This document shows, piece after piece, positions 46,267 through 57,053 of a DNA stretch of 64,000 nt. Source of the DNA: Polytrichum commune (Eukaryota > Streptophyta > Polytrichopsida > Polytrichales > Polytrichaceae); contig OX485803.1 of assembly GCA_950295325.1 (NCBI GenBank), positions 68,091,554 to 68,155,553 of the forward strand, written 5' to 3'. The position numbers and the translations under genes were made by a program. The notes under the pieces were generated by a model, which ran no database searches, was not told the DNA's origin, and saw nothing but the letters and a program-made list of their open reading frames with translations. How positions within the stretch are numbered: position 1 is the stretch's first letter; every line of letters begins with the position of its first letter.

Positions 46267-48738
46267 TTAACCTCCCAGTGGGGATTTGTTCCGAATATCC
46301 CATGATCGTCCTTGCCTAGGAGTGAGTACTTGCTTCCCCATGGCTAGCAAATTACTGGCTCCTATCCTGATAGGTGTGCTTACTCCTTGTATCCCTAGCT
46401 TCTGGTTAGTACCTTTGTTACCGTAGCCCCCCCTTGAATCGTTTGAGGTGGTGGGGCTATCCAGCCCAATGCTTGCAAGAATATCATTGTAGATGTTTTT
46501 ATTACTTGGATGAAACTGCGTTTCATGTATTACATCATTGGAATTTCCATGCGGGATGTAAGCCTGTACTAAGCTTAGGTCCTCATCCTCCCCATTCATC
46601 ATGAATGTGTCAATTTGGGGGTTTGCCCACTCACCTTCCTGGGGGACCCTCTTCTGGAGCCTAGCTGCTGCCACCTCCGGCAGGCCTGCCTCGTTGGCAG
46701 AGCCCTTGCTTCCCTGGCTTATCCTCCCATCTGGCCATTTGGAGCTCGCATCCCTGCTGGCTCCTTCTGCTGCGTGGTGCTCTGGGGCTTCTTCCTCCAT
46801 CAGCCGGTTCAATTCCTCAACGGTCGCTTGAAAGTCCCCTCGGTACTCGCTTCTGTCCTCCTCGGGGATATGTCCTTGGTCCTGTGGACCTCCATTTCCT
46901 TCCCAGAGCGCTTGCTCGGGCTCATCCCTTGGTGACTTTTCTGCCCCTGCTTCCGATTTCTCCTCATTTGAATTATTGTTTTCCAATTCCTCTTCTTCCT
47001 CCTCATCGTATTCTCCATCAGAAGCTTCGGCATCCGTGTCCACTTCCCCTTCCTCCAGATCCTCCAATGTCCTCTTTTGTCCAGCTATCTTGACTGGTGA
47101 CCAGTTCATTTTGTTGTCTTGTATGGCCTGACTTGTTAGAGCCGGTTGTTCTTCCTCCGAATCCTTCCTTCCTGTTATAGTTTGAGCTTGGATTGTTATG
47201 CTTGGTTCATTCATCTGCTCCGAGGGTTTTCCTGAGTGTGTATCTGCTTGTTCACCTCCGTTCCTCCGCTCCGAGCTTCGCTCAGTGTAGACCTCCTTCC
47301 TTGGTTCCGACTTCGCATGGTCCCCCCTCTCAATTCCCAGGAGTTCGTCAATACCTGGGTAAGGATTCTTCTGTCGTTCTGGTCTCTCCTGGATCGTTCT
47401 ACCATTGCCTTCCTCTTTACTGTTGTTGTCCGTTCTCTCTTTCCCGTTTTCGGTGCCAGTAACGCCGGGGGCCTCCTGTCCGAGGCCGCTCGCCTTTGTG
47501 GCCATCAGGAGTCTCTCCTGAGTCGTGTTCTGTCCAACATTGTCACCTGGCCTTATTTCCAGTGCTGCGGCGGGAGCCGCAGCCCCGTTGTAAGGTTGAT
47601 CCTGCTGGATTGTGGTCTGTCTGTTAGTCCAACCCTCCGCTGGTCGCCGGAATTCTACCCTCTGTTCATATGTTGGTCTTCTGAGGTCTTTCTCAGTGTT
47701 CTCGAAGATATTTCTGCGGGTATTTTTCTTGTTCCTTACTTGTTGAAATCCCTCATCGTCCACCACTTGATTTTTACCTTTGTCTGTTGTTTGTGCTACC
47801 CTTATGGTTGTTGGTCTCCCTCTCCCTTTCCAGTTTCGCTCTTGGATCTCAGAGCAATCTCTCACTTTGTGTTTCCAGCTATGGCAGGCTCGACATCTCA
47901 GGGGCAGCCTGTCATAGTCGACCAGGATTTTCTGAGGCGGTGCTATACCTTCCTCTGATTCAAGGTTGATGGTAGTGACCCATCCTTTATCCACCACAAG
48001 ATTGACGCAGAATCGGGGAGCCCTAGCTGCTTCATTAGCAGTGTCTAAGCCTATCACCTCTCCTAAGGTCCCAGCTATGGCCAGAGCTTGATCATGGTGC
48101 TCAAAAGGAAGGTTCCTTAGTGCCACCCATGTTGGGAAAGGTAAGTTACTGGGGTTCTCCGGGTTAAATCCGGGTACCCAGCTCTGTAACATGCATGTGC
48201 CCCATTTTGTTTTAAATGGTGATAACATTAATGCGCTACATAAGGCATCATGATCCTCTCCTTCAAGGAAGAAGTAACCTTTCCCAACATTCATGCAAAA
48301 AGTCAAGCTACTACCCCTTAGCTCTTGGTTCAAAGCTTGTAACCACAGTTTCAGAGCTTGAGGTGGGGGTTTGGGCCCCACAAACTTCCCGATCAACAGT
48401 CGTTCCTTTAACCTCGCAATACGTGCAAGTAATTTTCCTGAATCAACTTTGAACGAAATGGCATCTTTCCTAATAAGAAAACCACTGAAATTTCTTTCCA
48501 GGTTGCTTGGAAGGATCTCACCCGTTTGTTCCTTGAATGGATTCAGATCCCCATCAGAGATCTGCTTGCTGGCTTCCACCATTGCCTCTATTACCGCATC
48601 CGGCATCTCCACATCTTGTCCTTTTGCTTCGCCTGAGATCCAGCCACCTCTCTCCTCCATCAGGGGATCGAAGCGTGGTCCTCCTCCATATCGCACTTTT
48701 GCCGCAAATGATTCCATTCTTGCTGCGTCTTGAGCCAT
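46267..48738 (-). CDS. LINE ORF1: gag-like nucleic acid-binding protein
   Basis: 823 residues. The N-terminal part (about 80-270) has a DUF4283-like layout (KLWLQALNQELRG, KGYFFLEGEDHDAL, PTWVALRNLPFEHH). It is followed by one CCHC zinc knuckle, CRACHSWKHKVRDC (C-x2-C-x4-H-x4-C), near residues 281-294. The C-terminal half is hydrophilic and probably disordered, with an acidic run (DGEYDEEEEEEL) near 575. It binds the element RNA to form the retrotransposition particle (family role). ORF2 starts 29 nt after the stop, so ORF2 translation likely needs reinitiation or an internal start. Confidence 0.9.
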   Translation of the reverse strand: MAQDAARMESFAAKVRYGGGPRFDPLMEERGGWISGEAKGQDVEMPDAVIEAMVEASKQISDGDLNPFKEQTGEILPSNLERNFSGFLIRKDAISFKVDSGKLLARIARLKERLLIGKFVGPKPPPQALKLWLQALNQELRGSSLTFCMNVGKGYFFLEGEDHDALCSALMLSPFKTKWGTCMLQSWVPGFNPENPSNLPFPTWVALRNLPFEHHDQALAIAGTLGEVIGLDTANEAARAPRFCVNLVVDKGWVTTINLESEEGIAPPQKILVDYDRLPLRCRACHSWKHKVRDCSEIQERNWKGRGRPTTIRVAQTTDKGKNQVVDDEGFQQVRNKKNTRRNIFENTEKDLRRPTYEQRVEFRRPAEGWTNRQTTIQQDQPYNGAAAPAAALEIRPGDNVGQNTTQERLLMATKASGLGQEAPGVTGTENGKERTDNNSKEEGNGRTIQERPERQKNPYPGIDELLGIERGDHAKSEPRKEVYTERSSERRNGGEQADTHSGKPSEQMNEPSITIQAQTITGRKDSEEEQPALTSQAIQDNKMNWSPVKIAGQKRTLEDLEEGEVDTDAEASDGEYDEEEEEELENNNSNEEKSEAGAEKSPRDEPEQALWEGNGGPQDQGHIPEEDRSEYRGDFQATVEELNRLMEEEAPEHHAAEGASRDASSKWPDGRISQGSKGSANEAGLPEVAAARLQKRVPQEGEWANPQIDTFMMNGEDEDLSLVQAYIPHGNSNDVIHETQFHPSNKNIYNDILASIGLDSPTTSNDSRGGYGNKGTNQKLGIQGVSTPIRIGASNLLAMGKQVLTPRQGRSWDIRNKSPLGG

Positions 48739-49080
48739 TCTTCCTGTAGCCTTGTTGACTCACTGTTTCTTGTGGGACCTTCTTTCTTGGAGACCTAAGA
48801 TCTACAAATCCGCTAGCTAATCCTCTTTACTCTCTGCTTTTTCTTCAGATCTAACGACTCTCTTTGAGTTCTATCAGATCTAGTTTCCTCGTATTTCTTG
48901 CTCTGTTGTGTCGCTTCCTCCTCTACTTTACTCTGATCTCATAACTTATCCGCTGTTTAGCTACGCTTCCTAATCACAACGCTAATCTCTGTGTCAAGGC
49001 ACGTATTTCGATGCATTCCTGCGGCGTGACCGCTTCCTCTTCCTTGAGCGAGCCATATTGCCCCTGCGGGAAGCTTAATC
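48739..49080 (-). promoter_or_regulatory. LINE 5' UTR / internal promoter region
   Basis: 342 bp between the target duplication and the ORF1 ATG. It is purine-rich on the sense strand, as in many plant L1 leaders. Expected to hold the internal promoter; no core motif identified. Confidence 0.55.
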
Positions 49081-49445
49081 TTCGGTTTTTCTCTGTTAAA
49101 TTGCGGTGTATTCTATAAATCCCTCTAAAATGAACGGTGAAGTCTTGATCTTCAACCGGTTATTTCTCAACCTCAAGCGGTGCATCTGTAACAAGCACCC
49201 GATTTTCCCCGTTCATTGCTTCCAACTTTTGACTGTCTTTTGGTGATAAGGCAGGGGCGGAATTGTGGAATCGTCATTAGAGCATCGCAGGATTCCTGAT
49301 AAAGTCAACCATGCCTCCAAATTATTATTTACAGACTTATCTGGGACAGCCTCTTACGATCGAAAGATTGATGCCTCGCAATGATTAAGCCACGAGGGTG
49401 ATCTACAACATTCCCTTGGCACAATTCCTCGTGTGTGGGAAGAAC

Positions 49446-49670
49446 CAATGATCGGGAGAACCGGCAGTTAGTTACAAATGAACCGGTTGAGTTTGAGGAA
49501 TAACCGGTTGAAGTTCAAGACTGCAGGAAAATTACCCATCATTTTAGAGGAGTTTATAGAATATACCCCAGTTTAGTAAAGGAAAACCGGAGGATGTCAA
49601 CATGTAACCGGCTGGACTTGCAAACACTAGGATCTCTACCGACTATGCCCAAAAATCTCCCCGATCACTG
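49446..49670. mobile_element. small hAT-type MITE (family CAATGATCGGGGAGA), copy 4
   Basis: Ends CAATGATCGGGAGAACC and ATCTCCCCGATCACTG, with an exact 8-bp duplication GGAAGAAC (49438-49445, 49671-49678). 225 bp, inverted relative to 29277-29502. Only about 220 bp from the split copy. Confidence 0.9.
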
Positions 49671-49678
49671 GGAAGAAC

Positions 49679-50574
49679 GTAATAATTCCCTTTCAAAAGG
49701 AGGGGATTGTGCCAAAATAGGAATATCCATAGTGGATAAACCATCCCTTATTCCATGCGGGTGTAGAAACAGGGAGAGGATTCATCGTTGTCCAAGCTAA
49801 GAGTAATTATATATAACCTTGCTTCCGGCAACTTGGTTTTTAGACTTGCGAAACTTGATGAAGATTACTCATGGGAAGTGCATGAAAGCAGCTGCAACGT
49901 ACCTCGGGAAGATGTCAAGGTTTCTTGCTAACTTGGACTTCTTCGAGAGTTGTTTGTGACTCCCCGCGGCGTCAGTTTGACCTTATCGACTCAGCTTCTC
50001 ACATTATTTAGTTGGATACAAACAACCATTTCCGAATCCACAACGTCGGAAACCTGAAGATTGAATAGTGAGGAATGCTGGTAAGTCATGCCTCGAATTC
50101 TCGGTTTGGTACTTGATTGATGAAGGAACGGGGTCCGTGACGTTTCTCGAAGTGGGAGGTCAGCGGAGGTAGTGTAAGACTTGAACTTATTCCTCACTAA
50201 TTCTACTCAGAAACTCAGGCTTGGGAGTTGCTCAGAAATAACTTGGAATTTTAAGCAAATTTATTGGAAATTAAGCGTAATTTGACGGTTAGGGGATTAT
50301 TCATTCTAGCCAAGATTTAGAGAAAGTTTCACGTAAGAAATACAATCATTTCGAAAGAAAAAGAGGGGAAGGAAGAGAGGAAGGAGCAAGAACCTTTTTC
50401 AAGTTTACTTGCGAGGTGTAATTATCTGTCTAGTGCGATCGCTCGAGTTCATCGACCGCTCAGCCGGTCATGGTTTCTGTTTTGCATCTTCTTTCAGTTC
50501 CTGTAAAAAATCAGAAAATTAAAACGCAAGAGGATTCAATGAAGATTCTACTCCAATACGAGGTGTTCCAGTGT
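49679..50574. other. intergenic, nothing recognised
   Basis: Mixed composition with a GA-rich patch near 50358-50390. No gene recognised. Confidence 0.5.
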
Positions 50575-51471
50575 TAAATACGAGGATAGACAATGGAGTT
50601 ACTTCTCAGCAGAAACGTGAAGTACAGGAAAATGTTCTCCAAATAGCTAGACACACAATGATGTTGGTAGATCGTGAGCGGGTGAGTCCTGAATGTCAAA
50701 ATTCGTATTCTGGATTTTCTTGACAAGTTTCTGTACACGTCCGCCGAGATTTGCAGGAACATCAAGCGTACTTATGGCTACCTCCATACGCTCTTTCTCG
50801 TCTTCTCTTCGCGTCGTAAATGGGACAAGTAGGATTTGTTTTGGCGCGGATATTTCTTTCACTAGTAGCAATTTGGATGGAATGACGATTGCCAAATTGC
50901 AAGAATATCAAGCGTTTGATTGGCCAAGTCAATACACTCTTTCTCTTGTTCGCGTCGTAAATGAGGCAGATTGAGTCAGTTTTGGTGCGGATATGTGTGT
51001 CACTGATGGCAATTACGTTGGAATCGTGATAGCGAGTTGAAGCAATTCTTTCAACAGGTCCGACGCATTCGAAACTGAAATACAATCAGTACTCGACCAA
51101 GATAAACTATGGAGTTCCTATTCAGAAACAAATTTAAGCATAGGAAAAGGTTCTCCGAACAACCCTTACAAAAAAACGAAGTAGTTTGTGAGCGGTGAGT
51201 CCTTCTGAATGTCAAATTTCGCATTCTGCCGGATACTCTTGGCAGGTCTCTGTACATGTCCGTCGAAATTGCAGGAATAACAAGATTTCAATCAAATGGC
51301 TAATACCCATACACTCTTTCTCTTCTTTGCATCGTAAATGACACAGTAGGATTAGTTACTACTGGTGCGGATATTATTGTCACCTGTGGCAACTAGGTTT
51401 AAACGAGTGTCAAATTTCGCATTCTGGAGTGTCTTGCTAGGTTTCTGTACATGTCCGCCGAGGTTTGCAGG
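50575..51471. repeat. degenerate tandem repeats upstream of the second DMP gene
   Basis: 50575-51085 is repeated from about 51086 with divergence: GGAGTTACTTCTCAG against GGAGTTCCTATTCAG, and TGAATGTCAAAATTCG against TGAATGTCAAATTTCG. Smaller blocks (TCGTAAATGG...GGCGCGGATATTT) recur near 50813, 50957 and 51329, and again near 56920 beyond the copia insertion. Noncoding; overlapping ORFs on both strands are by-products. Confidence 0.65.
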
Positions 51472-51789
51472 TGTTGAATCCTAGTATCTACACATGCCAA
51501 GATGTAATTAAGGAAGACTTAACTACCTAGTACACTTGGAGAATGTACTAAGCTTTCAATGGAATAAATTTATTACTTGGGAAACGATCCCTTTATATAG
51601 TACATTAAAGGATGTGACCTTACAAGCCTTATTGTCTTATAAAGGGTCATGCTCCTTCTACTCAACCATTGATACTCAAAGGGTTGATCCGTGTCAATAG
51701 ACACGTACTTGTATTCTGTACATGTATACCCAACTGTGTATGTATACATATTGTATTATGTAGCCTGAATGGTACACTACATTTCTACA
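51472..51789 (-). repeat. copia 3' LTR
   Basis: 318 bp; differs from the 5' LTR by about a dozen substitutions and two small indels (counted by eye). The shared inner part includes CCCTTTATATAGTACATTAA, which on the sense strand contains a TATA-like motif. Confidence 0.92.
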
Positions 51790-51800
51790 CTCTCCCTGTA
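51790..51800 (-). other. copia polypurine tract
   Basis: Sense-strand ACAGGGAGAG lies directly before the 3' LTR, the normal place for plus-strand priming. Confidence 0.6.
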
Positions 51801-51820
51801 GTGTACAATTTGGCTACTCA

Positions 51821-54800
51821 CTACTCTCCTTTGGTACTTGTAACTCCTAATTTTAGTTTACATAACTCGTGTTTAGGTCGAGGTAAACTTTTCGTAAGGA
51901 AATCTGCATATTGTACTTCGGTATTGCAATATTTGATTTCCACTTCGCCGCTAAGTACTTTTTCTCGTACGAAATAATGTTGAATTTCCACGTGCTTCGT
52001 TCTTGCATGGAATTTAGGATTTTGGGTTAGTGCGATGCAACTTTGGTTGTCGCAAAATATAGTAATTGGTTTGATTTGGTTAAATCCAATATCTTTGCAT
52101 AGTTGTTGAAGCCATAGAGCTTCTTTAGTTGCATTTGTTGATGCCATGTATTCCGCCTCCGTACTTGAAAGGGCCACCGTTGGTTGTTTCTTACTATGCC
52201 AACTTATGGCCCCTTTTCCTAGTAAAAAGCAATATCCGGTTGTCCATTTACGGCCGTCCACGTCACCCTCCCAATCAGCGTCGCAATACCCAACCACTTG
52301 GGTGCCTTCTCTGTTAGTACTTGGACTATAGTGTACTCCATGAGTGGAAGTACCATGTAGGTACCTCATAATTCTCTTGACGAAACTCCAATGCTTGACA
52401 CCCGGATCTTCTAGATATTGGCTTCCGGTTCCAACTGCAAAGGCGATATCCGGCCGGGTACAAATCATGGCGTATACCAAACATCCCACTACACTTCAGT
52501 ATGGAATTTTGGCCATGATTTGTTTTTCTTTAAGTCTTTTGGGACACATGTCTCTTGATAGTTTTACATTGGCCACCATGGGTGTAAATGAAGGTTTACA
52601 ATTTTGCATATTAAACCTCTCAAGTATATTTTCGATATACTTTTGTTGACTCAAATGAATAGTTTTATTTTCTCTCTTGCGTATGACTTGTAAACCTAGG
52701 TAATATTTTACCTCACCAAAATCTTTCATCTCAAATTGCTGAGATAAGACTTTTTTAGTGTGCTTCAACAAATTTATTTTGTTACTAAATAGAATGGCAT
52801 CGTCTAAATATAAAGCTAAAAATGACATATGATTCTCCCTCCCTCTTTATGTAGACGTTGCTATCGGCATGACTTTGGGTAAATTTTTGAACTTGGATAA
52901 GAGAGGAATTTATCTTTTTGTGCCATGCCCGTTGAGATTGTTTAAGACCATATGAGCCTTTAGCTAATAAACATACGAGATGTTCACTACCCTCAACAAC
53001 ATATCCTTCCGGTTGGTCCATAAAGATAATTTCTATCAAATCGCCATTAAGGAAGGCCGTTATGACATCCATTTGATGTATTTCTAAATTGAGGATGGCC
53101 GCTATAGCAAAAAGGAGGTGAAGAGTAGTAATTTTGACTATGGGTGAAAAAGTGTCATGGTAGTCTACCCCTTTAATTTGAGAATAACCTTTTGCTACAA
53201 GTATAGCCTTATAGCGGTCGATTTCGCCATTTGCTTTATATTTGATTTTAAAGACCCACTTACAACCAACCGTTTTACGGCCGGGAGGTAATTGAGAAAG
53301 GGTCCATGTTTTATTTTTGAGTAAAGCTTGATACTCGACATCCATGGCGTTTTGCCATTCATGGGCATTAGGACCGCTTAATGCCTCTTTGACGGTTTGA
53401 GATTATGCACCTTGAGTAAAATGTAATTTTTCGATGAAGTCCAAAGAGTCGACCAATCTTTGAGATGGACGCCGTTCTCTTGTGGATCGTCGTAATGATG
53501 AGGTGGATGGTTGAGGATCATTATGCGGAACCTCTTCGGGATCGGACAATTCCGTTTCGGAATTGTAATATTCTGAAGAATCGGAATCCAAGTCTTGAAT
53601 TACAATGGGTGCTTGAGGAGGGGCAACCCCTATGTTAGGATCATTTTGTTGTAGTTGGCCATGTTGGAGGTTTTGGCCACCTTCCGTTTGAGTTTGGTCT
53701 TCATCCATCAATGAAGGTTGTAATTCAATGAACGTATCATTTGCCGGTGGTGGTGCACCTTCTTGACTTGGGTGTCTTCATTAAATGCTACATTATGACT
53801 AATAATGATAGACTTTGTGTTAGGGTTGTATAATCGATATCCCTTAACGCTCTCATTATATCCAATAAGGATGCACTCAAGGGTTTTTGAGTTTAATTTC
53901 TTTCTCTTTTCCTTTGGGATATGAGAATATGCTTTACTCCCAAAAACTTGTATGTGGGCTACACTCGGTTTTCTACCCAACCATACTTCTTCCGGGGTTT
54001 TATTTGTAAGGGCGGAGGTAAGTAATCTATTTTGTAGGTATACGGTTGTAGACACAACTTCGGCCCAAAATATATTGGGTAATTTAGCACTTGATAACAT
54101 ACTACGCACACATTCCATTATGGTCACGGGTAGATCACTTAGTGCATTTTAAAAACGACGTGCGGCATAATATAGAGAGGATTAAAATCATTTGAAATAA
54201 AAATTATAAAGGAATTCCAAATAATGAAGGGGCCATTAAATGTAGACAATCCCATTATAAGTAAGTTAGATGGACATAAAACGTGGGCCATTATTTTTTT
54301 GTAAAATTAATATAAGGGCTGAAGATAAGGATCCTAGAAGGTATGTTTAGTATGGTATGTAAATGGGTTTAGGACTCACGGGGATTCTTTGTTTCCATGC
54401 TTTCCCTCAACACTCGTCAATTGCGTTAGGAAGTAGATTAGCTTTTATTACTTAAAAGGAATATAGAGTACAAAAAATTGCAGTGACTTGGACAATATAA
54501 GTAATGGAAGGGTGCAAACAAATGGGCCATTTTTGAAATTTAAGTAATTATAGGGAGGCTTTAATTCAGCCCTTGAAGGTAAATAGCCCCAAAACAAATA
54601 ACCCCCAGCCGCACGTGGTGCACAAATATGTCTTAGAGTGATCTACCCGTGATTATGGTACGATTCTTACGCTCCGCTACGCTGTTTTGTTCAGGGGTAT
54701 AAGGAACGGTTGTTTGGTGCACTATGCCACTATCTAAACAAAATTGTTTAAATGCCTTAGACGTGTACTCCCCACCATTATCGGTCCTTAGCATTTTTAT

Positions 54801-55700
54801 TTGTTTTCCCGTGTGTAGTTCCACCATTGTTTTGTAAGCCTTAAAAGCCTCTAAAACTTCCCCTTTAGTCTTTAAAAATGTGACCACACATTTTCGGGAG
54901 AAATCATCTATAAATGTCACAAAATATTTTGCACCCCCATGTGAAAATGTTTGAATGGGACCACATATGTCGGAGTGAACTATTTCTAATAGTTTTGTAG
55001 CTCGCTGCCCTCCCCATTTAGAAAATTTCTTACGACTTTGTTTTCCCTCTAAACAACTAGTACATAAAGGAATTTCAAAATTTGGGGATTTAATGTGAAG
55101 CCCGTGGACCAATCCGTCTTTGTACATTCTTTTTAGTTTGTGTAAACTAGGGTGACCCATCCTTTGGTGCCATAATTCTACATTGGTAGAATTTTGGTCG
55201 CTTACGACATGGGACAAGCTATGATTGTGGGTATGGGAGGTCCCTAGTTCATATAGATTACCTACCCTTCTTCCCGAGGTAATTAATGTTTTACCCTCTT
55301 GATCCTTTATAAGGCATGAGTCCGTTGTGAACTCTACTCGGTAACTCTCATCCGTAACTTTACTAACAGAAATTAGACTCTTTTTAAGAGCCGGTATATG
55401 TAGGACATTCTCAATTGTCCTAGCTTCTCCACTATCTAGAGTGATCATGACAGTCCCTCGTCCTTCGATATCATGACACGAGTTGTCCCCCAAGTAAACT
55501 TTATCCTTTGTTAAGTTTTTGGTGTAGGACACAAACCACTCAAAGTGTGGCGTCATGTGTTGAGTTGCTCTGGAATCGAGGTACCATTTGTCACTCGATG
55601 TGTCTTCAACCGCCAAGGCCACCGTAAATAATTTAGTGTTTAAAACACTATTGGCTTGGTGACCGGATTTCGCTTTTTCCTCTTGAAGGCGAATCCTACA
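51821..55700 (-). pseudogene. copia pol (protease, integrase, RT, RNase H), broken
   Basis: Pieces in order. 55622-54633: protease (KWYLDSRATQHMT), where the catalytic DSG reads DSR, then GAG-pre-integrase (LWHQRMGHPSLHKLKRM) and integrase core with HSD, RTDNGGEY and AERKNR. 54127-53403: integrase C-terminal side, resumed after the inserted MITE. 53345-52785: RT (KTWTLSQLPPGRKTVGCKWV, MDVITAFLNGDL). 52828-52496: RT with YLDD (LYLDDAILFSN). 52489-51821: RNase H (GYCDADWEGDVDGRKWTTGY, ALSSTEAEYMA). There is an in-frame stop near 53404, a frameshift near 52820 and a stop near 52494. Confidence 0.9.
54125..54651. mobile_element. hAT-type MITE (family CACGGGTAGATCACT), copy 2, inside copia integrase
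   Basis: Inverted ends CACGGGTAGATCACT and AGTGATCTACCCGTG, with an exact 8-bp duplication ATTATGGT (54117-54124, 54652-54659). 527 bp. The integrase frame is continuous across it when one duplication copy is ignored. It matches 14703-15198 in reverse orientation. Confidence 0.92.
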
Positions 55701-56446
55701 ATCTTTGATGTGGTGATTGGCCTTGCCACAATGAAAAAAATTTCCATTCTTTTTTAAATATAATGAAGGGTTTTGTTAGTAGTCTCAAATTTCCTCTTCA
55801 GAAATTTCAAATTTCCCTTAAATGGTTTTTTGTGGGAGTATAATGCTTGAGGTTTATCCTCAATATCTCTCCCTTTGGATTTTCTCCTTATTTCCTCTTG
55901 TAACAAGAGGCTTGTAACACCTTCTAGTGTTAAATTGGGTTGACCACTTATGGAAACTACTAATCATTCATAGGATTCGGGCAAAGAGCTCAAAAGAACA
56001 ATGGCACTATCATTATCACTTATATTAGTTCCCGTACTTGCTATATTATCGATTAGAGTACGGAATGTGTTTATGTGATTTGCTATAGTATCTTCCTCTG
56101 ACATTTTTAATGTATACAATTGTTTATTGTAGTACATTTTTGTTTGAGCATGAGAAGTTTCGTATATATTCTTTAGCGTATCCCAAACTTCTTTTGATGT
56201 TTTGCATTTATTAACATGTGAAAGTTGAGCATCTTTCAAAGCAAGTAAGATGTTTGCTCTCGCCTTGCTATCCTTCTTATCCCATGTTGGTTCATTTGTT
56301 GGAGTTGTTGGCTGTATTTCCGAGCCGTCCGCATGTCCAAACAAATCTTTGTCCAACAACACCATCTCCATCCGAATTTTCCATGTATGAAAATTCACGC
56401 CATCAAATTGGTTGATTTGGCGCACATCCATTGATGAGGACGCCAT
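55640..56446 (-). pseudogene. copia gag, truncated by a stop
   Basis: Opens with MASSSMDVRQINQFDGVNFH and TWKIRMEMVLLDKDLFG, a UBN2-type gag, and continues to LLSSLPESYE where a stop follows (55963). Further down, the zinc knuckle (HCGKANHHIKDC, about 55740-55700) lies in another frame. Its first cysteine is replaced by phenylalanine, so the CCHC is damaged. Confidence 0.85.
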
Positions 56447-56529
56447 GGTGTACTACCTTTGTAGTATGGGATAGAAGATTTTTACGAGAGCATTACAAGC
56501 TTGCAACAATCATGCGTTCCTTTCATGAT

Positions 56530-56543
56530 TACGCTATGATACC
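56530..56543 (-). other. copia primer binding site (tRNA-iMet type)
   Basis: Immediately inside the 5' LTR the sense strand reads TGGTATCATAGCG. It matches the usual initiator tRNA-Met primer site TGGTATCAGAGC except for one base. Confidence 0.8.
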
Positions 56544-56544
56544 A

Positions 56545-56860
56545 TGCTGAATCCTAGTATCTACACATGCCATGATGGAATTAAGGAAGACTTAACTACC
56601 TAGGTACACTTGGAGAATGTAAGCTTTCAATGGAATGAATTTATTACTTGGGAAACGATCCCTTTATATAGTACATTAAAGGATGTGACCTTACAAGCCT
56701 TATTGGCTTATAAAGGGTCATGCTCCTTCTACTCAACCTTTGATACTCAAAGGGTTGATCCGTGTCAATAGACACGTACTTGTATTCTGTACATGTATAC
56801 TTAACTGTGTATGTATACATATTATATTCTGTAGCCTAAATGGTACACTACATTTCTACA
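56545..56860 (-). repeat. copia 5' LTR
   Basis: 316 bp, TG...CA. Its outer end lies 193 bp from the ATG of the DMP gene at 57054, which is transcribed away from it. Confidence 0.92.
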
Positions 56861-57053
56861 GCAGAAACCTCAAAATTTTAGTTGGCTAATTCTATAAACT
56901 CTTTCCCCTCTTTGTATCGTAAATGCGACAATGGGATTTGTTTTGGCGCAGACATTTATTGTCACTGGTTGCAATTAGGCTGCAATCACGAATGCGTAGC
57001 TAAGCAATAATTTCTTTTGAAAACCCTGGCGCCATTGAACTTGAAAGATAACG

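Larger units (their letters stand above)
41724..49080 (-). mobile_element. full-length L1-type LINE retrotransposon
   Basis: About 7.36 kb: 5' UTR 49080-48739, ORF1 48738-46267, 29-nt spacer, ORF2 46237-41990, 3' UTR about 240 nt and a 26-nt poly(A). The target duplication TTCGGTTTTTCTCTGTT is exact at 41707-41723 and 49081-49097 (the last bases may overlap the tail). Both ORFs are open with catalytic motifs intact. It inserted into a MITE at a T-rich site, as expected for target-primed reverse transcription. Confidence 0.93.
41628..49218. mobile_element. small hAT-type MITE, copy 3, split by the LINE
   Basis: Left part 41628-41723 (CAATGTCCGGGGAGG onward) and right part 49081-49218 (ending TTTTCCCCGTTCATTG) together match the 226-bp MITE at 29277-29502. 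The LINE 41724-49080 sits inside it. Flanks CCTCAAAC (41620-41627) and CTTCCAAC (49219-49226) agree at 6 of 8 bases, an aged target duplication. Confidence 0.85.
51472..56860 (-). mobile_element. Ty1/copia LTR retrotransposon, decayed
   Basis: LTRs at both ends start TG and end CA and are flanked by GCAGG (51467-51471) and GCAGA (56861-56865), a 5-bp duplication with one change. Order on the minus strand: 5' LTR, tRNA-Met-type primer site, gag, protease, integrase, RT, RNase H, 3' LTR. That is the copia order (integrase before RT). It carries nonsense mutations, frameshifts and a hAT-type MITE (54125-54651), so it is non-autonomous now. Confidence 0.93.

Noticed and set aside
47236-47958. 240-residue plus-strand ORF inside the LINE
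   Set aside because: Antisense to ORF1; its length reflects the biased composition of the ORF1 disordered region.
50647-51257. Overlapping ORFs on both strands at 50647-51257
   Set aside because: They overlap each other inside degenerate tandem repeats, share no motif with known proteins and start at arbitrary ATGs.
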